From Phycisphaeraceae bacterium (GTDB taxonomy: Bacteria; Planctomycetota; Phycisphaerae; Phycisphaerales; UBA1924), in NCBI GenBank assembly GCA_019636495.1, contig JAHBXL010000009.1, positions 1 to 64,000 of the forward strand: a stretch of DNA of 64,000 bases, read 5' to 3'. The position numbers and the translations under genes are program-made. Positions 18,453 through 26,722 of this stretch are shown one piece after another (within the stretch, counting starts at the first letter, position 1; the number at the start of each line of letters is the position of its first letter). Under the pieces are notes generated by a model. The model was not told the origin of the DNA and made no database searches. It saw only the letters and a list, made by a program, of their open reading frames with translations.

Positions 18453-19202
18453 ATGATGAAGAATCGAGTGTTCGCATTGACGGCAGGGACGCTGCTGTGT
18501 GCATCGTCTGCGTTCGGCCAGATCTGGGCCGAGATCAACTCGGGCGGCATCAACGGCGCGACCGATGCCGGTTCGATGCTGGCGACCGCCAACATCACCA
18601 GCGGCGTCGGTCCGCTGACCAACATCACGGGCACGCTGACCGGGTTGCTGGGTACGAACTCCACCGACTACGACGCCGACATGTTCTGCATCCGCATCGA
18701 GAACCCCATGACCTTCTCGGCCACTTCGCTCTCCGGCGACACCGTCCTTGCACTGTTCGACATGAACGGCGTTGCGATCGCGTTCAATGACGATCGAACC
18801 GACAGCGTGACCGCGACGACCTCGCGACTGTCCGCTTCCTGGATTCCAGGGCTTGTCGCTGGCCAGGACTACTTCCTCGGCGTCGCCCGCGTGACGGGCA
18901 ACGACGTGCTCCGCCGCTACACGCGTCCGCTTGACTCCAACGGTGCCCTGATCTTCTCTGGGCCGGCGAACCTGAGCGACATCAGCGACCCCAACTACGC
19001 AGATCGCCGTGCAGACCTGTTCCCCATCACGCCCGGCACCGTGCTCGCCGGGTGGGAGGTTCAGCCTGCCGGGACTCCCGCGCCCTTCAACTTGAACTAC
19101 AACATCGAGTTGGTCGGTGTCACATACAGCGCCATTCCCGCACCGGCGGGCCTGGGCCTGCTCGGCCTGGGCATGGTCGGCGCTCTTCGCCGTCGCCGCT
19201 AA
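18453..19202 (+). CDS. secreted protein with PEP-CTERM-like sorting tail
   Basis: A 249-residue product; AAGGAGAGAG stands just before the double ATG (18453/18456). A signal peptide (NRVFALTAGTLLCASSAFGQ) opens the protein. The C-terminus is IPAPAGLGLLGLGMVGALRR plus two Arg: a proline-containing start, one hydrophobic helix and an Arg cluster, the layout of PEP-CTERM exosortase signals, with PAPAG in place of the usual PEP. The central region (DYDADMFCIRIENPMTF) resembles a segment shared with the two giant dockerin proteins (DHDVDVYYIRVGD). No exosortase is visible in this window. A strong terminator follows. Confidence 0.85.
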   Translation: MMKNRVFALTAGTLLCASSAFGQIWAEINSGGINGATDAGSMLATANITSGVGPLTNITGTLTGLLGTNSTDYDADMFCIRIENPMTFSATSLSGDTVLALFDMNGVAIAFNDDRTDSVTATTSRLSASWIPGLVAGQDYFLGVARVTGNDVLRRYTRPLDSNGALIFSGPANLSDISDPNYADRRADLFPITPGTVLAGWEVQPAGTPAPFNLNYNIELVGVTYSAIPAPAGLGLLGLGMVGALRRRR

Positions 19203-19227
19203 GCAGCGACCTTGCAACCACCTCTCC

Positions 19228-19263
19228 GCGGCCCATCATCGACAGATGGTGGGCCGCATTTTC
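19228..19263 (+). terminator. terminator after the PEP-CTERM-like gene
   Basis: 13-base arms GCGGCCCATCATC / GATGGTGGGCCGC with a single G-T pair and a GACA loop, followed by ATTTTC. It separates the PEP-CTERM-like gene from the FG-GAP protein gene 20 bases downstream. Confidence 0.8.
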
Positions 19264-19283
19264 GCTTCGGGAAAGGACTCGAC

Positions 19284-20993
19284 ATGCGCCGCGTGCAATC
19301 ATCTTCCGTGACTCTCTGTGCCATGACTCTCGCCTTTGGCGCGGCATGCCCGGGCCAGACATTCAGCGACGAGACTGCCGCGGCAGGACTGACGTGCACG
19401 CACGTCTGGAACTTCACCGTCGATACGCAAATGATGGCGGCGGGCGGCGCGGTGGGAGACTTCAACCGTGACGGTCATCAAGACCTGTTCGTGCTCGGCG
19501 GCTGGGGAAACCCAGATCGTCTGTTCATCAACAACGGCGATGGCACGTTTACCGAGTCCGGTGCGGCGTGGGGAGTGAATCGGCAGCATCTTGGGCTGGC
19601 GGTCGCCGTCGGCGACTTTGACCGGGACGGCTGGCTCGATCTGTACGTCACATCTGAGGCGAGCGGAGTGGATTCCGCGAACGCGCTGTACCGCAACAAC
19701 GGCAATGGAACATTCACCGATGTCGCCGCTGCGGCTGGCGTGGACAGGCCCAGCCTCGGACTCTCGGGCGGCTGGGGCGCGGCCTTCGGCGACTTTGACC
19801 TCGATGGACATCTCGATCTGGCGGTCGCCGACTGGCTCAATCCGGCGACTGGCAACCGGCTGTTCCGAAACAACGGTAATGGCACATTTACGGATGTCAC
19901 CGCCGCGGCAACGGGCACCGCACTCGCCGCGCGACAGGGCTTCTCCCCCCGGTTCTGCGACATGGATGGCGACGGGTGGCCCGATCTGCTGTGGGTGAGC
20001 GACTTCGGTCGCAGCGCGTACCTTGTCAACAACGGCGACGGCACATTCACCGAAAGCACCGAGGCATCGGGCACAGGACTCGACGGCAACGGCATGGGCA
20101 CGAGCATTGGCGACTTCAACGGTGATGGCAGGCCGGACTGGTTCGTGTCTTCGCTCTATTCGCTCAATCCTCAGCCCAACCAGCCCGGCACGGGCAACAT
20201 GCTGTACATCAACAAAGGCAGTCACGTCTACTGCGAATCGGGCGTCGCGGCGGGCGTTGTGGATGGCGGATGGGGATGGGGCTCGGTCGCGGTCGATTTT
20301 GACCACGATGGCCGGGTAGATATCGCGCACACCAATGGCTGGCCCGATCCGGAGTTTGCGATGGACCAGACCAGAGTGTTCCGCAACACGACGGTCGGCG
20401 GCGTGGTGTCGTTCGAGCAGATCGCACCCGGCTGCGGGGTGACGCACACCGGCCAGGGGCGCGGAATGCTGAACTTCGACTATGACGGCGATGGCGCGCA
20501 GGATGTAGTGATCTTCACAAACGACGGCGATCTCGTGCTCTACCGCACTCAACCGCCCGCCGGCACTCACTGGCTGCGGCTGTTCTTCTCGACGCGCGGA
20601 GTGCCCGGTCTTGCGCCAGACGGATACGGCGTCCATGTCACCGCCACAACCGGCGGCGTTGCCCAGCACCGCTGGGTGTGCGGCGGGTCCAACTTCCTGA
20701 GCCAGAGCGAGTTGTCGGCGCACTTCGGCCTGGGCGCTTCCAGCGTGGTGGACGAGTTGCGGGTCCGATGGCCCGACGGCCGCGAGCATGTGTGGACGAG
20801 TGTCGCGGCGGATCGAACCGTCACCATTCCTGTCTGTGTTGCCGACTTCAATCACGACGGCGTAGTCAACGTCTCCGACATCTTCGCGTTCCTCACGGCG
20901 TGGTTTGCCGGCGGCGGCGATGTCGATCTTTCCGGCACATCGGCCGTACCGGATATCTTCGCGTTTCTCGCACGCTGGTTTGCCGGCTGCTGA
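19284..20993 (+). CDS. secreted FG-GAP/VCBS-repeat protein with UnbV-like and dockerin-like ends
   Basis: A 569-residue product from ATG 19284, with AAAGGA 7 bases upstream and a short signal peptide ending near CPGQTF. At least six FG-GAP/VCBS repeats can be seen, each with a DFNRDGHQDL- or DFDRDGWLDL-type calcium loop and FxNNGDGTFT. Then comes an ASPIC/UnbV-like segment (LRLFFSTRG, DELRVRWPDGREHVW), and finally two dockerin-like repeats (DFNHDGVVNVSDIFAF and AVPDIFAF, each followed by WFAG). The fold is a seven-bladed beta-propeller of the CRTAC1 kind. Role is probably surface or extracellular binding; the ligand is unknown. Confidence 0.85.
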   Translation: MRRVQSSSVTLCAMTLAFGAACPGQTFSDETAAAGLTCTHVWNFTVDTQMMAAGGAVGDFNRDGHQDLFVLGGWGNPDRLFINNGDGTFTESGAAWGVNRQHLGLAVAVGDFDRDGWLDLYVTSEASGVDSANALYRNNGNGTFTDVAAAAGVDRPSLGLSGGWGAAFGDFDLDGHLDLAVADWLNPATGNRLFRNNGNGTFTDVTAAATGTALAARQGFSPRFCDMDGDGWPDLLWVSDFGRSAYLVNNGDGTFTESTEASGTGLDGNGMGTSIGDFNGDGRPDWFVSSLYSLNPQPNQPGTGNMLYINKGSHVYCESGVAAGVVDGGWGWGSVAVDFDHDGRVDIAHTNGWPDPEFAMDQTRVFRNTTVGGVVSFEQIAPGCGVTHTGQGRGMLNFDYDGDGAQDVVIFTNDGDLVLYRTQPPAGTHWLRLFFSTRGVPGLAPDGYGVHVTATTGGVAQHRWVCGGSNFLSQSELSAHFGLGASSVVDELRVRWPDGREHVWTSVAADRTVTIPVCVADFNHDGVVNVSDIFAFLTAWFAGGGDVDLSGTSAVPDIFAFLARWFAGC

Positions 20994-21067
20994 CGCGGCT
21001 CTTCTTGATCTCCCGAACCACAACCCGCCTGGACTGCCAACTCGTACGCAACTTGAAGGAGCAATCG

Positions 21068-23980
21068 ATGCGACGATCGAACTTCTGCTTCATGCCCGCC
21101 GTGATCGTACACGCAATCGCGGGTGCCGCTCCCGCGGATCCGCCGCCCTTCACCGTAACGTCAGCGGTTCGCTCCGGCAACATCGTTCCCGGCTCGGGGC
21201 AGATCAGTTCCCCGTCCGCATTCGGACCGGGACAGGGACGCGGCGTGTTGAAGGTTGCCGTGAACGATTCGGGCCAGTGGATCATCGACGTGCACGTCGT
21301 GCAGACCGACCCCACGCTGGATCAGGCTCTGCTCCGCAGCGCGACCGGCCTCAGCCCGTTCATCGCCGAAGGCGTTCCGGGGAGCCTTCTCGAACCCACG
21401 ATCGATCACGTCGCCAACGGCTTTCATTCCATTTCACTGAACAACCACAACAATGCGGGCCTGGCGATGGGGCTCTTCGAGGACGACTTCTCTCAGTCCA
21501 ACCCCTCTTCGGCCGCGTATCTCAACGGCGAGCGCGTGCTCGCGATGGAGGGGGGACTGGTCTCGGCGGCGGGGCTTGCCGCGGGAACCACATGGGAGCC
21601 CTTTGCTGCGGACTCGGTTGCACGGCTGGTGGACAGCGGAAGGGTGCTCATTGTTTCCACCGTCAACGAGAAGGGGACAGTCCGCCGCATCGTGCTTGTC
21701 GCACAGATTGATGGTTCGGGCAATGTCATCTCTCGCACGCTCGTCGCCAAGGAGGGCGGCCCGGTCGGCGCGGGGCCCGACAACTGGCAAACGATCGCCG
21801 GCGGCGGGCATGCCGTCTCGATGAACGACGCGGGGACAGTCGTGTTCTCCGGAGTCACCAGCGGCGGCACGAACGGCGTATACAAGTCCGGGACTGGCTT
21901 TGTCGCAGTGCAGGGGGGGCCATCGCCGGTCGTCGATCGGAACTGGGGCAGTCTCTCCGGCGCGCCCGTCGACATCAACATCAACGGCGTCGTGGCGATC
22001 CGCGGTCCCTTGGCCAACGGCGACGGTGTCTATCACGAGTTGGAGATCAAGGATGCGGGCGACGGCCCCGATACCGCCGATCGCACCTTTGGGAACGGCC
22101 CGCTCACGATGATCACCGGTGTTCTCGACGATGATCACGATGTCGACATGTACAGGATCATCATCTCCGATGCGGCAAACTTCTCGGCAACGACCGTGCC
22201 CAACCCGGGCGAAGGGTTCGCCGGCGCCGCGTTTGATACCGTGCTCACGCTCATCGCCAGCCAGGAGAACGGAACCCGCGGCATCGTGCAATGCGATGAT
22301 GTGTCGGCCTCGATTCCGCAATCCACCATCACTGGCGCTCAGGCGATCAGCGGACGGGAGTACTACCTCTGCGTTTCCACGCCCAAGGCAAGGCCCGTCG
22401 CTCGCGTTTCGCACTTCGCGACCAACTCATTCCCGGATTATGACATCTGGTTCGGCGACCCCGCCGGGCTGACCGTCTCTGCCGGGCTCGTGTTCTGGCC
22501 GATGCCCGCCGCGGGAGTTGTTCACGCGCGAACGACGGCCGGCGTTCCGCAGGCCGACATCGCCGCCAGCCTGGTCTCGCCGCACCTGGCGGTCGACCCC
22601 GGCGCGGGGAAACTCTACTGGGCCAACCGCGGCGGAACCGGTGGCCCCAAGATCCTCCGCTCGAATTTCGATGGCTCGAACGTCGAAGAAATTGTCACGG
22701 TTCAGGGCTTTGGCACGCTGACCGCCTCCGGCACCACGGGCATGGCGCTCGACACCGTCAACGGCAAACTCTACTGGAGCCGCAGTGTATTCGGCGAGAT
22801 CAACCGTTGTAACCTCGATGGCAGCGCGGCCGAGCGCGTCATTCAGGATTACCCGCCGACCGGCGCGGCCGTTCCCACGGGCGCGCCCCTTGGCAACTTC
22901 GCACCGTCCTCGCTGGCGATTGATGCCGCGGGCGGCAAGGTCTATTGGGTAAATGCCTTTCTCGACCGGATCGAGCGGGCCAACCTCGACGGCACCGCCC
23001 GTCAGACGCTCCCGGTCGGCGCGGGCGCGGTGTCGATCGCGCTCCATGTTCCCACCGGCAAGATCTACTGGTCGAACACCGCCGCGGACAAGATCCAGCG
23101 ATCCAACCTCGATGGGTCTGCGCAGGAGGATGTCCTGCTCACCCCCGGTCCGGCAACCATCTCGATCGACTCCGCCGCGGCACGGATCTACTGGACCAAC
23201 AATACCAGCCGCGTGATTCGCTCCGCGTTGCTGACGGGCACTGGCGATTCGGTGTTCGTGTCCGTCGGGCCGAACGTCGGGCAGCGCATCGCCGATGGTC
23301 CGGGCTCGGGCAGCGCGTTCCGCGCCTGGGTCCGCACGGGCTCTCCATCCGGCACCGAACTTCCCTACCAGGTTCGCATCACGGGCGCGACTTTCCGCCA
23401 CGAGAACGCCGTGATCGCGAAGGGCAACCAGAAGGTGGTGGCCACCGGCGACGCCATCCCGGGCACCTCGCCCCATCGAATGGTCACCATCGGAAGCGCA
23501 ATCGCGCCGATCCAGATCAGCGATCGGGGCGATGTGCTCTGGACTGGAACATTCAGCCAGCCGACCTCCTTCAACAACTACCTCTTCGACGGTCTGTTCT
23601 GGAACGGCGAGCGGATCATGGTCTCGATGGACATTGTGCCGGGCACCAACCTCGACGGCCAGAAACTTGTGAACGTGTACAAGACCCCGTACTCCATCTC
23701 GCAGAGCCGCAACGGGGAGTTCGCGATGGTCGCCGTGAACATGCAGGACCCGCCCTACAACTTCACACCGCAGCGCGACAATGCCCTCCTGATTCATTTT
23801 ACTCTCCCGGCTGCCTGCCCCGCCGACTACGACGGCAATGGCACACGCCAGGTGAACGACATTTTCGCATTCCTTGCAGACTGGTTCGCAGGCGTGCCCG
23901 CGGCCTACCAGTTCGGCGGAACGCCCGGGGTTCCTGCCATCTTTGCGTTCCTCACACAGTGGTTCGCCGGGTGTCCGTGA
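21068..23980 (+). CDS. second giant YWTD/dockerin secreted protein
   Basis: A 970-residue product from ATG 21068 with AAGGAG 7 bases upstream and a signal peptide (FMPAVIVHAIAGAAPA). Its arrangement parallels the protein at 15382: an N-terminal beta-rich half with FSGVTSGGTNGVY and DDDHDVDMYRIIISD, then propeller repeats such as GKIYWSNTAADKIQRSNLDG, a region LPYQVRITGATFRHENAVI, and a dockerin-like end (CPADYDGNGTRQVNDIFAF, WFAGCP). The second dockerin repeat is degenerate (no acidic loop). Together with its paralogue it brackets the PEP-CTERM-like and FG-GAP genes, suggesting local duplication. Confidence 0.8.
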   Translation: MRRSNFCFMPAVIVHAIAGAAPADPPPFTVTSAVRSGNIVPGSGQISSPSAFGPGQGRGVLKVAVNDSGQWIIDVHVVQTDPTLDQALLRSATGLSPFIAEGVPGSLLEPTIDHVANGFHSISLNNHNNAGLAMGLFEDDFSQSNPSSAAYLNGERVLAMEGGLVSAAGLAAGTTWEPFAADSVARLVDSGRVLIVSTVNEKGTVRRIVLVAQIDGSGNVISRTLVAKEGGPVGAGPDNWQTIAGGGHAVSMNDAGTVVFSGVTSGGTNGVYKSGTGFVAVQGGPSPVVDRNWGSLSGAPVDININGVVAIRGPLANGDGVYHELEIKDAGDGPDTADRTFGNGPLTMITGVLDDDHDVDMYRIIISDAANFSATTVPNPGEGFAGAAFDTVLTLIASQENGTRGIVQCDDVSASIPQSTITGAQAISGREYYLCVSTPKARPVARVSHFATNSFPDYDIWFGDPAGLTVSAGLVFWPMPAAGVVHARTTAGVPQADIAASLVSPHLAVDPGAGKLYWANRGGTGGPKILRSNFDGSNVEEIVTVQGFGTLTASGTTGMALDTVNGKLYWSRSVFGEINRCNLDGSAAERVIQDYPPTGAAVPTGAPLGNFAPSSLAIDAAGGKVYWVNAFLDRIERANLDGTARQTLPVGAGAVSIALHVPTGKIYWSNTAADKIQRSNLDGSAQEDVLLTPGPATISIDSAAARIYWTNNTSRVIRSALLTGTGDSVFVSVGPNVGQRIADGPGSGSAFRAWVRTGSPSGTELPYQVRITGATFRHENAVIAKGNQKVVATGDAIPGTSPHRMVTIGSAIAPIQISDRGDVLWTGTFSQPTSFNNYLFDGLFWNGERIMVSMDIVPGTNLDGQKLVNVYKTPYSISQSRNGEFAMVAVNMQDPPYNFTPQRDNALLIHFTLPAACPADYDGNGTRQVNDIFAFLADWFAGVPAAYQFGGTPGVPAIFAFLTQWFAGCP

Positions 23981-23999
23981 CCGCCGGACCCCACACGCT

Positions 24000-24240
24000 G
24001 ATCCACGCGGCGAGAGAGGCGAAGATGTCGGAGACCTGGATACCGTTCTGGCCATCGAAGTCGGCGTTGCCGGCGAACCGTGCGGAGAGGAACGAGAAGA
24101 TCTCAGTGACGTTGGCCAGCAGGTCAGACTGACTCGCCCGGATTGGCGAAGAGACTCGGATCGCGGCTCACGGTCACTCCGGACTGGAACCAGCGACGTG
24201 TAGCCATAATCGAATCCCTGTTGCAGCAGAAGTTCACTCA
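24000..24240 (-). pseudogene. remnant of a dockerin-ended protein
   Basis: On the minus strand, opposite to the gene before it, one frame reads VTEIFSFLSARFAGNADFDG followed by a second repeat with QVSDIFASLAAW. These are two dockerin-like repeats of the local type. In-frame codons upstream (SRDPSLFANPGES then TGA) break the frame, and no intact gene precedes it. This is therefore the decayed 3' end of another secreted protein. Confidence 0.55.
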
Positions 24241-24287
24241 GGGAAGTGTCCTGGCCGCCTCGCTCACGGCTGGTGGAACGGCTGGTG

Positions 24288-24648
24288 AACCTCCCTTGCC
24301 TTGACGTGCCACAGGTCCCGCGCTTCGCGGGGCCTGTGCGCTGGCAGAAGGCATTCCCAGCGGTTTCAATCGCCGGTCCGGCTTCCGAACCGCGCGGCGG
24401 CGAGCAGGCCGACGGCCGGCACGGCCCCCCCAAATGCCGGCCCACCAAAGGCCTCCCCAGCCCGCAGCGACTTTTGCCAATGGGGGTCGCAAGGGGGCGA
24501 AGCCCCTTTGCACCGCATCCTAGAATTGACGAAGCGAACACAACGACACCCGCACGCACGCCCCGGTGAACGAGATCCTGACCCGCAACACCGATTCGAC
24601 GGGCGGGGTGGAGTTGAGCGATGCCGGAAGCGGGATGTCGGATGGCGG
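24288..24648 (+). repeat. composite repeat, right copy
   Basis: The same three blocks as at 653-1053, in the same order: the GCACAGGTCCCGCG hairpin, the CCGGCCCACCA / GGGGGCGAAGCCCC block, and the NAPVNEILTRNTDS-coding fragment. The two copies are in direct orientation about 23.6 kb apart. A further hairpin, GGCAGGCG-GGA-CGCCTGCC, lies at about 24673-24692. Confidence 0.6.
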
Positions 24649-24908
24649 ATGTGCAGAATGGGTCGAGTAATGGCAGGCGGGACGCCTGCCCCACCCGAGG
24701 CAAGCCCCCGCGCGCGGTGTCTTGGCCTTTGGGGGTCGCAAGGGGGCGGGCTTCGCCGCGGCGAAAGCGATCGTCCGTATCTGTCTCCTGCTCCGCGTGC
24801 CGATCGGATGACCGAGGCGGACACGCGCGCAGCACTTTGCCCGTGCATGGGGCCGAACAGTTCGGGCACGCCGGAGGGTGCCCCCATCGGGTATACTGAG
24901 ACCGTGCC
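24649..24908. other. repeat-rich gap, no gene seen
   Basis: Holds a GGCAGGCGGGACGCCTGCC palindrome and a second, shorter copy of the GTCGCAAGGGGGCG element, then unique sequence up to the tRNA. I see no supportable coding region. Confidence 0.4.
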
Positions 24909-24980
24909 GCGGGCGTAGTTCAGCGGTAGAACGTCAGCTTCCCAAGCTGAATGTCGGGAGTTCGATCCTCCTCGCCCGCT
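24909..24980 (+). tRNA. tRNA-Gly(CCC), hybrid gene at the left edge of an integrated element
   Basis: A 72-base cloverleaf: acceptor GCGGGCG / CGCCCGC plus discriminator T, anticodon arm TCAGC-TTCCCAA-GCTGA with anticodon CCC, T-arm GGGAG-TTCGATC-CTCCT. No CCA is encoded. From 24939 onward it is the copy of a displaced tRNA 3' half at 41638-41679, but with a different T-stem, so its 3' half was probably brought in by the element. Confidence 0.93.
24939..24956 (+). other. attL core
   Basis: 18-base core TTCCCAAGCTGAATGTCG covering the anticodon loop and 3' anticodon stem of tRNA-Gly(CCC). It is identical to the copy at 41638-41655. Confidence 0.8.
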
Positions 24981-24986
24981 TTGTCT

Positions 24987-25022
24987 GCCGCCGATGTCAC
25001 ACGATGACACCGGCGGCTTTTC
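24987..25022 (+). terminator. terminator after tRNA-Gly
   Basis: Long stem GCCGCCG..TGTCA / TGACA.CGGCGGC with loop CACGA, followed by TTTTC. It lies seven bases after the tRNA and would end its transcript before the element cargo. Confidence 0.75.
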
Positions 25023-25127
25023 GTTGACAAACCCCGCAGAAACCGCGAGTTCCGGCGAGGTGGGCGGGAGCGGCCGGGTCGTGGCCGAAGGCCGGACGAT
25101 GACAGGGAATGACCCGGGTGGACGCTC

Positions 25128-25163
25128 GCTTGTGCAAGCGCGTGTGCAAGCGGTTGTGCAAGG
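25128..25163 (+). promoter_or_regulatory. iterated TGTGCAAGCG repeats near attL (candidate recombinase arm sites)
   Basis: TTGTGCAAGCG, GTGTGCAAGCG and TTGTGCAAGGCG follow one another at 11-12 base spacing. The first 25 bases (25128-25152) recur exactly at 41554-41578 near the other end, in the same orientation. Short iterated direct repeats just inside both att sites are typical of arm-type sites bound by the N-terminal domain of tyrosine recombinases. That role is inferred. Confidence 0.55.
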
Positions 25164-25300
25164 CGTGGCGGGGAAGAGGCTGCCGATCGGCGGTCGATTG
25201 GTCTGTTTAGAATCATCGCATGTCGTGTGGATCGAGGTAGCCCGGCACGGCGGTGCGTCCCCCCAGGCGTCCCCGCCGGTGTTCACTACAGGGATTTCGG

Positions 25301-26722
25301 TTGAACAAGAAGAACGATCCCAGCCAACTCCTCTTTGAGCTTGCCCGCACAGAAGGGCCGGACGTCGTCCACCTGGCCTATTCACCCGAGTTCGAGGCGC
25401 TCTGTCGGCAGATTAACCCCGCCGCTACAACGCAAGAGAAGCACGCCCTCTGGGAAAAGTTGATCGAACTGGGCACCACCCCGGATCGCCGAGAGACCGA
25501 TGTTGCTCCGGATCGCCAATCTCCGGCACCCTCCGCCGCCCCAACGCCTCCGGCTGGGGCCATTCAACCCCCGCTCAAGCCGCAGCCCCGGATGGCGACT
25601 CCGCCCTCTGAAAGCGGCATGTTGTTCCACGTCGATCCCCCTGCACCCGAGGTGCAGCCGTGGACGACGCCAGCCGAACCAGAGCTAGACCAGCAACTCG
25701 CGGAGCAGCGTGCCGCATTGCTCGCAAGCATCGCGCAGTCGCAGCTGGCGACCTATGAGCAACGGGTCGCTCGGATCCTCCATCGGTACCCCGAAACGCG
25801 AGACAGCGACATCGCGTTGTGCCTCCGGTATTGGCGCACGTTCCAGGCGGACGTTATCGAGCGATGGAAGCCCCTCGAGCTGGAGATCCTGTTCGAGCTC
25901 GACAGGATGGACACGCTTGGGCGGACCCGCAGATTTGTACAGAACGACCTCCGCCTTTTCCGCGGAATGGAGGACACGCGGAAGGCTCGCGAGGCTATGC
26001 AGCACGAGTTGCACGAGTACCTCGCCGCCCACCGGGACACGCTGCCGGAGATCCGTTTCTACCTGGACGAGACGGGGAACGAGGGGGACAAGAACTACAC
26101 CGGTGTCGCGGGCGTGTGCGTCATCAACTGGAAGCAGTATGAGAAGCATCACGCGGCCCTCGCGCAGTGGCGAGAGAAGCAGGGCTGGGCCGAGACGGTC
26201 CACTTCGCCGAGACGGGTGCCGATAAGGTGGATCGGGCCGCGTCGCTGCTTCAGCAACTCGCTCAACGCCGCTCGGGTGTGCTGTTTCTCGGGTACTCGA
26301 TCGCGTCGCGGGGGCGCACGCAGGAAGCGATGTTCTCGCTGTTCATTCAACTGGTGGTGGACTCGCTCAAACACCTGCAGCAGCAGGGGTGCCTGTCGGA
26401 GAACCGAAACGTGCGGGTGATCAAGGAGGCCGATCCGGGCTTTGACAGCATCTACCTTGACACCATGACGAAACGCCTGAGCGAAGCTGTCGCGCTGGAG
26501 TTCCCTGGATTGCTGGCGGTGTCGCCCGTCGAAGCGGTGACGAAGGGTCGCAACGTCATCCTGGAGTGCGCCGACCTGATCGCTGGCGGTATGCAGCGGA
26601 GAGCTTTGGGCAAGGGGCGAAATCCGAAGGACAAGCTTGCCGAAGCGGTCATCAACGTCACCGGTTTCGAAGATGCGTCCGATTCCGGCGCGCTGTTCAA
26701 GTATTTCGCCCCTTCGCGCTGA
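25301..26722 (+). CDS. DUF3800-type protein
   Basis: A 473-residue reading from TTG 25301, with CAGGGA about 8 bases upstream; GTG 25253 is an alternative giving 16 more residues. The first 130 residues are Pro/Ala-rich linker. From about residue 250 the DUF3800 pattern appears: IRFYLDETGNEGDKNYTGVA, LFLGYSIASRGR, VRVIKEADPGFDS, then VILECADLIAGGMQRRALG. The conserved acids (YLDETG, KEAD, ECADL) suggest an RNase H-like metal site; the activity of the family is not established. It is the only rightward gene at the left end and its stop abuts that of the convergent recombinase. Confidence 0.85.
   Translation: MNKKNDPSQLLFELARTEGPDVVHLAYSPEFEALCRQINPAATTQEKHALWEKLIELGTTPDRRETDVAPDRQSPAPSAAPTPPAGAIQPPLKPQPRMATPPSESGMLFHVDPPAPEVQPWTTPAEPELDQQLAEQRAALLASIAQSQLATYEQRVARILHRYPETRDSDIALCLRYWRTFQADVIERWKPLELEILFELDRMDTLGRTRRFVQNDLRLFRGMEDTRKAREAMQHELHEYLAAHRDTLPEIRFYLDETGNEGDKNYTGVAGVCVINWKQYEKHHAALAQWREKQGWAETVHFAETGADKVDRAASLLQQLAQRRSGVLFLGYSIASRGRTQEAMFSLFIQLVVDSLKHLQQQGCLSENRNVRVIKEADPGFDSIYLDTMTKRLSEAVALEFPGLLAVSPVEAVTKGRNVILECADLIAGGMQRRALGKGRNPKDKLAEAVINVTGFEDASDSGALFKYFAPSR

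Noticed and set aside
22427..24835. Long minus-strand open frame under the second giant gene
   Set aside because: Composition is typical of antisense GC-rich frames and it crosses the repeat mosaic. Only the short dockerin remnant in a different frame was kept.
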